Positions 1-5,647 of a stretch of DNA of 5,647 nt are shown piece after piece. Below the pieces are notes generated by a model. The model ran no database searches. It was not told where the DNA came from and saw nothing but the letters and a program-made list of their open reading frames with translations. The position numbers and the translations under genes are program-made. Every line of letters starts with the position of its first letter. The first letter of the stretch is position 1. Source of the stretch: an uncultured Pleurocapsa sp. (lineage in GTDB: Bacteria > Cyanobacteriota > Cyanobacteriia > Cyanobacteriales > Xenococcaceae); contig CAKZYI010000673.1 in the NCBI GenBank assembly GCA_937884735.1, forward strand, positions 1 to 5,647, in the 5' to 3' direction.

Positions 1-47
1 CAACTCCACATAAGTAAAATATCATGTGTAGCCTCTATTTTGCGATT

Positions 48-234
48 TGGTATTATTGGGCAGAAAGGCGCATAGCTTACAGCATCTAGTGCTAGCTTTA
101 CCAGGATTATTAACAGGGATACGATGGAAGAGTTAGAAAACAACCTCAAGGATGCAATCGAAGGATGGCTGGAAGTAGCAAACGATAATTACTCTGAGGA
201 AGACGACACACAAATACTAGAAGTTGCAGTGTAA
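48..234 (+). pseudogene. hicB: Decayed HicB-family antitoxin gene (remnant)
   Basis: Remnant of a HicB antitoxin, which in intact modules binds and neutralises the HicA mRNA interferase and represses its own operon. Three pieces can be read in three frames. TATTATTGGGCAGAA at 51-65 gives YYWAE, like the GYWAEVPALPG segment of HicB. GTG at 89 onward gives VLALPGLLT. From about 118 the frame reads DTMEELENNLKDAIEGWLEV and ends QILEVAV at a TAA at 232-234. About 23 extra bases (66-88) separate the first two pieces, and bases are missing near 115-118, where related proteins have a residue pair like QG. The N-terminal strands are not recognisable upstream. An ATG at 124 could give a 36-residue peptide covering only the C-terminal helix region, which is unlikely to be a working antitoxin. 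The family assignment is from remembered HicB sequences; the frame breaks are seen directly. Confidence 0.75.
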
Positions 235-436
235 AATCGGTTTTTGATAAAAAACTGTGCAAAATAGTCGAGAAAAAAGGCTGGGTTTTGCGAAAAGTGA
301 CGGGTAGTCATCATCTTGATGTAAAATCTGAAGTCAATAAAATTTTGTCAATTCCCGTACAAAAAATCAGGATTTAAAAATAGGCACTCTCAAGGCGTTG
401 ATGAAAATAGCTCGGTCAACTGAAAACAATCTTTAA
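231..436 (+). pseudogene. hicA: Decayed HicA-family toxin gene (frameshifted, no start codon)
   Basis: Remnant of a HicA toxin, a small double-stranded-RNA-binding-fold mRNA interferase. The first frame reads KSVFDKKLCKIVEKKGW, then RKVTGSHHLDV with the conserved GSHH histidine region, then ILSIPVQ, and stops at TAA 375-377. One frame over, the expected C-terminus continues as NQDLKIGTLKALMKIA to a TAA at 434-436. The two halves would join if one base were restored in the six-A run at 361-366. The family's usual ATG-AAA-TCG start is replaced here by GTA-AAA-TCG at 231. No ATG, GTG or TTG lies in this frame between the upstream in-frame stop (195-197) and that point. The position directly behind hicB, where the reading frames would have overlapped, is the normal hicBA layout. 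An inactive pseudogene is the best reading; a sequencing error in the A-run would not explain the lost start. Confidence 0.8.
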
Positions 437-534
437 ATGCGACGTAAGCAAGTGATCCCATGTCTTTCTAGACAAAATCATAACTCAGAAAGTACTAGTA
501 TATCTAGCAACATCATTTAAAATTGATGATAGTG

Positions 535-563
535 TTGATTTGCATTTCTGCTTGTTCTAGATA
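535..563 (+). promoter_or_regulatory. Weak candidate promoter upstream of the phosphatase gene
   Basis: TTGATT (535-540) and TAGATA (558-563) are spaced by 17 bases. This resembles a sigma-70 promoter, with 4/6 and 3/6 matches to consensus. It would give a leader of roughly 80 bases before the TTG start at 653. The region is AT-rich, so chance matches are common. The rest of 437-652 holds nothing else I can recognise. Confidence 0.2.
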
Positions 564-652
564 AATCGCCCTCAAACATTTAATTACAACCTATTTTTAC
601 AATTTTGAATTCGTCCCAGCTAGTTTTTGAATAATTACCCAATATCGAAGAT

Positions 653-2887
653 TTGCCTTTAATTTTAGTTGGGCCTATTTTGCGTAGTACAGAATCAGAT
701 AGAGTTACAGTCTGGTTAGCTTTAAAAGAAGCGCGATCGCTTTGTTTGGAAATATACGACACAGAGGACAATGGCGCATCAATTGGCAAGCTTGTATTCA
801 CAGGAAAGCGAGACACGGTTAAGCTCGGTCAAAACCTTCACATAGCAGCAGTTACAGCCAAGGCTGAGTCTAATAATTTGCTTCAGCCAGGAAAGATTTA
901 TGCCTACAACATTTACTTTGATCGAGATCGCTTTAGTCTCATAGATGATCTTAAGACTAGCACCTACAGTTTGAGCTATTTTGATCATCAACTGCCGACT
1001 TTTGCCTTACCACCAGATGATTTAAACCAATTAAAAATAATTCATGGTTCGTGTCGTAAGCCTCATGGTGGCGGCAAAGATACTTTATCTTGCATAGACA
1101 ATATAATAGCCGAATCAGCATCTTCTCCTATAAAAAGACCTCACCAGTTATTTATGACAGGAGATCAAATATATGGTGACGATGTTGCTAATCCTATTCT
1201 TTGGCTATCTCAGGGTATTAGTAAGTTGCTGTTGGGTTGGAGTGAAGAGTTACCGCTAATGTCTGGAACGATTTTAGCGGATGATTTGATACCTGGAAAA
1301 CGAGCCAAAATTGCTGAGATAGAAGGGGGATTGACTTCAATGTTGGAAGATTGTCCTGAAGAAGCCGAAAGCCATTTGATGAGCTTCGGAGAGTATGTTG
1401 CAGCCTATTTACTAACGTGGTCTGCGGTCTTAATCCCTCCTAGTTTTCCTGATGGTAAAACTATGTTCCAAGATAGTAAGAAAGCTCGTGACTGGCAGCA
1501 GGAATTAGCAGCCATTGCCAGTTTTGTTAGAAATTTAAATTATGTCCGTCGAGGTTTGGCAAATATTCCTGTATATACGATTTGTGATGACCATGACGTT
1601 AGTGATGATTGGTATCTTAATCGGGAATGGTGCGATCGCGTTTTAGGCAAACCTTTAGGTAAAAGAATTGTTCGCAATGGCTTACTCGCCTATGCTTTTT
1701 TTCAGGCTTGGGGAAATACACCTCAATATTTTGAACCAGAGACAGGGGGCGGCAAACTGCTAAACTTAGCTTCTCAGTGGTGTGCTACCAATGTTCAAGA
1801 TGAATCAATTAAAGCACAATGCGATCGCTATTTGGGTATTCCCGAAAACATCCCCAACACAGGATTACCCAAGTTTAAATCAGACGGCGATGTATCTATT
1901 CTTTCCCGCCACAGTCAAGCTATTCCTTGGCACTATACAGTTAGCAATAGCAAGCACGAGGTGATTGTATTAGATACTCGCACCTGGCGTGGTTATCCCG
2001 TAGGAGAAGACAAAAAACTAGAACCCCCAATGTTGTTGTGCCCCCAGGCATTTAAACAACAGCTAGAAGATCCTCTTACTCAAAGTAGCTCGGACATCGA
2101 AGTTACCGTGGTTGTACTACCAACTAACATGGTGGCATTAGGCATTATCGATCGCATTCAGCAAATTGAACTAGCTCGCGATCGAGTTTTTCATAGTGAT
2201 GTAGGAGATTCGTGGAACTTTAATGAAACTGCTTTTGCCCGACTATTACTAACTCTTTGTCGGCAGCGTCAACAAGTGGTTATTCTGTCAGGAGATATTC
2301 ACTATAGTTGTGCGGTAAGACTTTCTCATCAGTTTTATGATTCATCTCAAGGGACTGTTTTGGCACAGCTGACTTCTAGCGCGATTAAAAATTCTGAAGC
2401 AGCCACCCGTGTCGCACATACTAAGCTCAAATCTTTATTGCCTGAAAAAACTAAAAGTTGGTTGGGGTGGAATCATCCTCTACAAATCAAAAGAATTGCC
2501 CCCAAAAGTCGAAAGCAGAAGTATTTAAACGCCGCAAATAATTTACCCGACTGGCAATATCAGGTGCAGTGGTGCAAAAGAAATAGATCTCAATCCTTAC
2601 CTTGGCAAAAATCACCACCTCAACTGACACCCGAAGGTTATCCTAATGCTAGTCCGATTGTTTCTAATATATGGCAAAAGTTTATCTCCGCTTTAGCTTA
2701 TTGGTTTTGGCGCAATCCTTGGTTGCAAGAAGGCTCGGAAGTTATTGGTAGAAACAATTTAAGTCTAGTTAGGTTTGAATGGTCAACTAATAAGAAAGTG
2801 ATTCAAGAAACCTACTGGCATCCTCCTTGGGATGATACGGGTATGGTAAAAAGCAGTTATGAAGTTTCTCTAGATGTTGAACCATAA
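653..2887 (+). CDS. PhoD-like metallophosphatase (alkaline phosphatase D family)
   Basis: Predicted metal-dependent phosphoesterase of the PhoD branch of the calcineurin-like superfamily, which cleaves phosphate mono- or diesters. Residues 5-105 look like the beta-rich PhoD N-terminal domain (GPILRSTESDRVTVWLAL). The catalytic core carries GSCRKPHGGG (132-141), GDQIYGDD (170-177), DDHDVSDDW (312-320, with Asp where many PhoD proteins have Glu) and GDIHYS (547-552), all expected metal or active-site loops. HSDVGDSWN (514-522) lies just before the last. At 744 residues it is clearly longer than the roughly 550-residue Bacillus PhoD, with a Trp-rich tail (about 600-744) of unknown role. No signal peptide or Tat motif is visible, so a cytoplasmic location is inferred. 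The start is TTG; an in-frame TAA at 632-634 rules out anything much earlier, and no clear Shine-Dalgarno is present. Substrate and regulation cannot be told from the sequence, and no Pho box was found. It is convergent with the cruA-like gene. Confidence 0.85.
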   Translation: MPLILVGPILRSTESDRVTVWLALKEARSLCLEIYDTEDNGASIGKLVFTGKRDTVKLGQNLHIAAVTAKAESNNLLQPGKIYAYNIYFDRDRFSLIDDLKTSTYSLSYFDHQLPTFALPPDDLNQLKIIHGSCRKPHGGGKDTLSCIDNIIAESASSPIKRPHQLFMTGDQIYGDDVANPILWLSQGISKLLLGWSEELPLMSGTILADDLIPGKRAKIAEIEGGLTSMLEDCPEEAESHLMSFGEYVAAYLLTWSAVLIPPSFPDGKTMFQDSKKARDWQQELAAIASFVRNLNYVRRGLANIPVYTICDDHDVSDDWYLNREWCDRVLGKPLGKRIVRNGLLAYAFFQAWGNTPQYFEPETGGGKLLNLASQWCATNVQDESIKAQCDRYLGIPENIPNTGLPKFKSDGDVSILSRHSQAIPWHYTVSNSKHEVIVLDTRTWRGYPVGEDKKLEPPMLLCPQAFKQQLEDPLTQSSSDIEVTVVVLPTNMVALGIIDRIQQIELARDRVFHSDVGDSWNFNETAFARLLLTLCRQRQQVVILSGDIHYSCAVRLSHQFYDSSQGTVLAQLTSSAIKNSEAATRVAHTKLKSLLPEKTKSWLGWNHPLQIKRIAPKSRKQKYLNAANNLPDWQYQVQWCKRNRSQSLPWQKSPPQLTPEGYPNASPIVSNIWQKFISALAYWFWRNPWLQEGSEVIGRNNLSLVRFEWSTNKKVIQETYWHPPWDDTGMVKSSYEVSLDVEP
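733..740. repeat. HIP1 octamer GCGATCGC (first of five)
   Basis: HIP1 is a highly over-represented palindrome in many cyanobacterial genomes. Perfect copies lie at 733-740, 1632-1639, 1821-1828, 3745-3752 and 5374-5381, all inside coding sequence. A random octamer would be expected about once per 65 kb, so five in 5.6 kb is a strong lineage mark. Confidence 0.9.
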
Positions 2888-2942
2888 AAGGTAAATACGT
2901 CCACTTTTCTCCCACACATGCGGCACAGAGCTATCGCTGAGA

Positions 2943-3066
2943 TCGTCATTAGACGACTAGCAATGCATTCGCATTGCGTGCCTTTGTCCCAGTCGAACAT
3001 CAAAGATGTTCCCAGAATCGAAGATTCTGGACGAAGCTATGCTTCGTGTCCCCCAGTCCCTCAGTC
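2943..3066. repeat. Cluster of five short perfect hairpins, probable dispersed repeat element
   Basis: Five perfect inverted repeats follow one another in the gap between two convergent genes. HP1 is TCGTC-ATTA-GACGA (2943-2956). HP2 is GCAATGC-ATTC-GCATTGC (2960-2977). HP3 is GAACATC-AAA-GATGTTC (2995-3011). HP4 is CCAGAATC-GAA-GATTCTGG (3012-3030). HP5 is ACGAAGC-TAT-GCTTCGT (3031-3047). HP3, HP4 and HP5 abut exactly, each with a 3-base loop. The motif GTCCC(N0-2)AGTC occurs just before HP3 (2986-2994) and twice, overlapping, after HP5 (3048-3058 and 3056-3066). The base composition is richer in GC than the AT-rich flanks. The modular form suggests a mobile or dispersed repeat, though it could also help end transcription from either side. 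A 79-codon open frame across it (2918-3157) is not a credible gene. Confidence 0.7.
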
Positions 3067-3144
3067 AAACCAAATAAAATCGGATTTAGTATCAGTTTTT
3101 AATAAAGTGGGAAGACTTAGGCTCTTTTTTCATTCGGTCAAATC

Positions 3145-5130
3145 TCATCTCAATTGATAATTTAAGCTTAATAACTTCAGCCATAAGCCAGGATTTTGTT
3201 TTTCTAGCCAGGGTTGGGATTGTTTTAAAAAACTAGGAAACCAACGACTCAAAAGTAAATTTCTCAAAGCATCTTTATTAAAAGAAAAATAAGAACCCAG
3301 CCAACGAATCATGTCTTTACTTCCTGCCATTTCCCAGATCCAGATTAGTAAAGCGGGGTTTTTACGAGCAGCGATTAAAGCTAATCTAGTAAAAGTAAAC
3401 CAGTCTGTACGATCTTTAATAAAGATATCAGCAACTTCAGGAGGTTCGTCAGCAAGTAGCCCAAAAAAAGTATTTAACATAGAGTTAATTCTTTGAGGAG
3501 GCAAGATTTTGCCTGTAGGTACCATCATTCCCTTAGAAAATAGCCAAGTTACTGAGATATTGCTTTGATAAGCTCTAATTTGGTTAAGATGTTCGGCGGT
3601 CAGTAAGTCATGCTGTAGCGCAGTATTTAAAAGAGTTGTTAGCCTTTCTAGATTGCGTACTAAAGATCCAAAGCCTGTAAAAATTAAAGGAGATTGTAGA
3701 GAAGCAGCATCGCCAATCGCCAACAGCCGATCAAATGCGACAGTGCGATCGCTTTCACCAGTGCTAAAATGACCAGGAATATAGCCAAAAGTGGGCTTTT
3801 TCCAGACGAGATCGTCCATGTTGCAACGGCGGTATTCTGGCAGAATAGTGAAAAAGTCTTCGTACATTTCTAACAAAGATCCAGGATTTTCTGGATGTAC
3901 CTGATGGTAATGAAAGAGATAAAAAGTCAATTCTCCATTTCCCGCAGGAAATAATTCCCAAATCAGCTGTCTCCCTCTTGAAATATCTCCATGGGAATAT
4001 AAAACATCGCCATAATCTTTGTCCCATACATCTTCGGCAAAACCGCTTTCAATCACTGCCCCTACAGTAGGGCATACGCTATCAAAAGTACGCCCTCCAT
4101 TCAACTGCCAAGCAATAGGAGAAGCCGTACCCATAGCATCGATTAATAGTTTTCCTCTAGCTTCTTTGCTAGTTTGGGTGGGCAAATGGGTTAGCTTGAC
4201 GGTAACTTCATCGGTATTGACATCAGCGCGGACAAATTCTGTTTCATCCCAAATATCTCCTCCACCCTGTAGTAGTTTATCTCCACAAAAACGCAGCAGT
4301 TTCTCAGCATCAATTGCTACATTCAATACTGTGGGAGTATGCAACACATTGGCTTTAAGATGGCTTGAGTTATAAGCATCAAAAAACTTGCTGAAGCCAT
4401 CTACATATTCAGCGGCGATTACTGATTCAAATTCTTTGGGCGTAAATAAACCAAGATTAATTAAACTTTGAAACTCATCGCGAGATATATTCCATTCTCG
4501 ATTCATTCTTCCAAAAGGTAATCTTTCAATTAAAAGTACTCGATAACCTTTTTGCGCCATTACTGCCGCGTGAACTACTCCTAATGCACCCCCTATATAT
4601 ATAAGATCGTATTCGTGTTTTGTGTTTATTTCTGTTTCTCGAGTCGAATCACTTTTAAAAATTACTTCTTTTGGTTGTTGGGGATGATTGGCACTATCGC
4701 GCCAGCGTTTTTCCCACCAGTAAACCCGATTGAGGTCGTATTCTCCATTGGGCATTTTCTGGAAATATTTAACTGTCTCAGGATAGTCTGAAGCTAAAGC
4801 GTCAAAAATATTTTCTTGGGATAGATCTATTTCTGGCGGGATAGGATACTTTTGAGGAAAGGCTTGGCGAATTTCTCCCATTAACTGTTGTTGAACTTGC
4901 TTTGCTTGGGCAATTGCATTATTCCCCCATTGGAAAACTTTCAAATAGGTAGTACGCTGTAGCTGCCAGGCAAAAATTGATAACTCGCTATTTCCTGTTT
5001 CAAATTGAAGACGAATACCATCTGGTGTAACAAATTTCTTTCCTTGTTTTGGTTGCCAGATATTTTTTAACCAATTATGGACTGCTTTTGTGTCAGGAGT
5101 CGGAATTTCTGTGTATATTAATTCTTTCAT
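3145..5130 (-). CDS. cruA: CruA-type lycopene cyclase, FAD-dependent oxidoreductase family
   Basis: Predicted lycopene cyclase of the CruA/CruP flavoprotein family, which forms beta-ionone rings on lycopene on the way to beta-carotene, most likely at the thylakoid membrane. Residues 174-203 form a Rossmann nucleotide-binding unit (YDLIYIGGALG, then Glu202 at the end of the second strand). REWNISRDEF (211-220) is a family signature, and AIGDAASLQSPLIFTGFGS (471-489) is the second FAD-contacting motif. The 170-residue extension before the Rossmann fold and the 661-residue length fit CruA rather than the shorter CruP. Hydrophobic, Trp-rich stretches near 580-602 and 646-658 may attach it to membrane. 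Published work on Synechocystis CruA reports that bound chlorophyll a is needed for activity; I see nothing here that tests this. The ATG at 5130 lies just behind a good promoter, without a clear ribosome-binding site. A related paralog with another role is the main alternative. Confidence 0.78.
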   Translation of the reverse strand: MKELIYTEIPTPDTKAVHNWLKNIWQPKQGKKFVTPDGIRLQFETGNSELSIFAWQLQRTTYLKVFQWGNNAIAQAKQVQQQLMGEIRQAFPQKYPIPPEIDLSQENIFDALASDYPETVKYFQKMPNGEYDLNRVYWWEKRWRDSANHPQQPKEVIFKSDSTRETEINTKHEYDLIYIGGALGVVHAAVMAQKGYRVLLIERLPFGRMNREWNISRDEFQSLINLGLFTPKEFESVIAAEYVDGFSKFFDAYNSSHLKANVLHTPTVLNVAIDAEKLLRFCGDKLLQGGGDIWDETEFVRADVNTDEVTVKLTHLPTQTSKEARGKLLIDAMGTASPIAWQLNGGRTFDSVCPTVGAVIESGFAEDVWDKDYGDVLYSHGDISRGRQLIWELFPAGNGELTFYLFHYHQVHPENPGSLLEMYEDFFTILPEYRRCNMDDLVWKKPTFGYIPGHFSTGESDRTVAFDRLLAIGDAASLQSPLIFTGFGSLVRNLERLTTLLNTALQHDLLTAEHLNQIRAYQSNISVTWLFSKGMMVPTGKILPPQRINSMLNTFFGLLADEPPEVADIFIKDRTDWFTFTRLALIAARKNPALLIWIWEMAGSKDMIRWLGSYFSFNKDALRNLLLSRWFPSFLKQSQPWLEKQNPGLWLKLLSLNYQLR

Positions 5131-5149
5131 ATAAAAAAATTATTAATTT

Positions 5150-5178
5150 ATTATTAAGAAGGCTTAAATCAAAGTCAA
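5150..5178 (-). promoter_or_regulatory. Sigma-70-type promoter for the cruA-like gene
   Basis: Read on the minus strand, TTGACT (5178-5173, 5/6 match to the -35 consensus) is followed after exactly 17 bases by AATAAT (5155-5150, 5/6 match to the -10 consensus). Transcription would begin near 5143, giving a leader of only about 12 bases. That fits the lack of a Shine-Dalgarno before the ATG at 5130. Confidence 0.45.
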
Positions 5179-5245
5179 ATTAATAGGTCATAGGTTAGAC
5201 TTACGGGACTATTGATCTTGGCAGCTAGATTTAGATAAAAGTCAA

Positions 5246-5270
5246 GTTAGTTACTCATTACGTAACTAAC
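5246..5270. promoter_or_regulatory. Perfect 9-bp inverted repeat upstream of the small gene
   Basis: GTTAGTTAC (5246-5254) and GTAACTAAC (5262-5270) are perfect inverted repeats around a 7-base loop, ending 22 bases before the ATG at 5293. A possible -10 element, TAGATAAA at 5232-5239, would put the transcript start at about the left arm. It may therefore be a dyad operator or a 5'-leader hairpin. No regulator can be named. Confidence 0.45.
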
Positions 5271-5292
5271 CTCAACAAAACGAAACCCATCT

Positions 5293-5526
5293 ATGGATTA
5301 TCCCATCCCAGCCAACGTAGAGGAAATATTGGCACTAAGAAATAATTCTGTAAACGAAGAAGTTGTAGCAACGGCGATCGCAGGTGTAATAAATATAGCC
5401 CGCCAACAAGGTCAATCTTTGGAAGACTTGACTGCAAGTGTCCTAAAAGATGATTGTCTTTTAGACTTAGACCGTAGAAAGTGGTTGAGTGAATTAGTAG
5501 CGCAAGCATGGATAATGTTGCCTTGA
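5293..5526 (+). CDS. Small conserved-looking protein of unknown function (77 residues)
   Basis: I do not recognise a characterised family. The product resembles short hypothetical proteins I recall from cyanobacteria (an MDYPIP start, an AIAGVINIARQQGQSLEDL core, then a Leu/Asp/Trp-rich end), but that is memory, not a search. It looks soluble and mostly helical: helix 1 about 8-16, helix 2 about 20-40 (VNEEVVATAIAGVINIAR), helix 3 about 42-52, and a last helix about 59-75 (RRKWLSELVAQAW). It has no signal peptide, membrane span, metal-binding cysteine cluster or DNA-binding motif; its single Cys is at 55. The protein is acidic. Reasons to accept it as a gene are cyanobacterial-style codons, a HIP1 site inside it, an ATG start, and a non-coding leader with a structured dyad. 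It is divergent from cruA and has its own upstream region. The strand opposite has a similar-length open frame that I regard as a shadow. Confidence 0.7.
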   Translation: MDYPIPANVEEILALRNNSVNEEVVATAIAGVINIARQQGQSLEDLTASVLKDDCLLDLDRRKWLSELVAQAWIMLP

Positions 5527-5590
5527 GTAGCAAGTAGCAAAGGAAAAGCTTGAATTAAAGTAGGGAATCTAGGGCGTGTGATCAATTAGA

Positions 5591-5637
5591 AAAAAAGAGC
5601 TTTTTTCGGTCTTTTAACGACCTACTTCGTCGAAAAA
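5591..5637 (+). terminator. Possible terminator or folded element after the small gene
   Basis: AAAAAA-GAGC-TTTTTT (5591-5606) is an all-A:T hairpin. A second fold pairs TTTTTCG (5602-5608) with CGAAAAA (5631-5637). Small internal stems compete with it: GGTC 5608-5611 with GACC 5619-5622, or CGAC 5618-5621 with GTCG 5629-5632. The first stem is too weak for a classical terminator, and the element sits near the window edge, so its role is uncertain. Confidence 0.25.
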
Positions 5638-5647
5638 TAACCTCCGT

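Noticed and set aside
361..366. Programmed frameshift in the A-run of hicA
   Set aside because: The gene has no start codon and the partner hicB is also broken, so plain decay is the simpler explanation.
464..492. CTTTCT...AGAAAG inverted repeat upstream of the phosphatase gene
   Set aside because: A 6-bp stem with a 17-base loop in AT-rich DNA is expected by chance.
580..991. Minus-strand open frames over the start of the phosphatase gene
   Set aside because: They lie opposite well-conserved PhoD-like coding sequence and have no recognisable domain or ribosome-binding site.
2943..3047. CRISPR array
   Set aside because: The hairpin stems differ in sequence and there are no identical direct repeats with regular spacers.
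3112..3129. Intrinsic terminator ahead of the T-run between the convergent genes
   Set aside because: The only stem I can form (AAGA with TCTT) is 4 bp and A:T-rich, which is too weak to call.
2918..3157. 79-codon plus-strand open frame after the phosphatase gene
   Set aside because: It is made almost entirely of the hairpin cluster, so its sequence is set by inverted repeats. It has no ribosome-binding site and overlaps the end of the cruA-like gene.
3764..4375. Open frames within the cruA-like gene (3764-4027 minus, 4019-4375 plus)
   Set aside because: They overlap a strongly supported coding sequence in other frames and show no family motifs.

Overview
The window comes from a cyanobacterium. 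Three things support this: five perfect HIP1 octamers (GCGATCGC at 733, 1632, 1821, 3745 and 5374) in 5.6 kb, a CruA-type lycopene cyclase, and a low-GC codon style seen in many unicellular, pleurocapsalean and filamentous cyanobacteria. I cannot name the genus from the sequence alone.

Layout. Positions 48-436 hold the ruins of a hicBA toxin-antitoxin module; both genes are broken by frame changes and hicA has no start codon. About 215 bases of non-coding DNA follow, with one weak promoter candidate. A large plus-strand gene (653-2887) encodes a 744-residue PhoD-like metallophosphatase, which can only start at a TTG. The 257-base gap before the next gene (2888-3144) contains a compact cluster of five small perfect hairpins (2943-3047), three of them abutting with no spacer, framed by copies of a GTCCC(N0-2)AGTC motif. 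This is probably a dispersed cyanobacterial repeat. The cruA-like gene lies on the minus strand (5130 down to 3145), convergent with phoD-like, and has a good sigma-70-type promoter at 5150-5178. After a divergent intergenic region with a 9-bp inverted repeat (5246-5270) comes a small plus-strand gene (5293-5526) for a 77-residue protein of unknown function. The last 120 bases are non-coding, with possible hairpins at the edge.

How the genes work together. The three intact genes are not an operon. phoD-like and cruA converge, and cruA and the small gene diverge. One acts on phosphate esters or diesters, one on carotenoids, and one is unknown, so no joint pathway is implied. I found no convincing new multi-gene system. 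The items most worth a second look are the hairpin cluster, the decayed toxin-antitoxin module, the start of the phosphatase, and the inverted repeat before the small gene.
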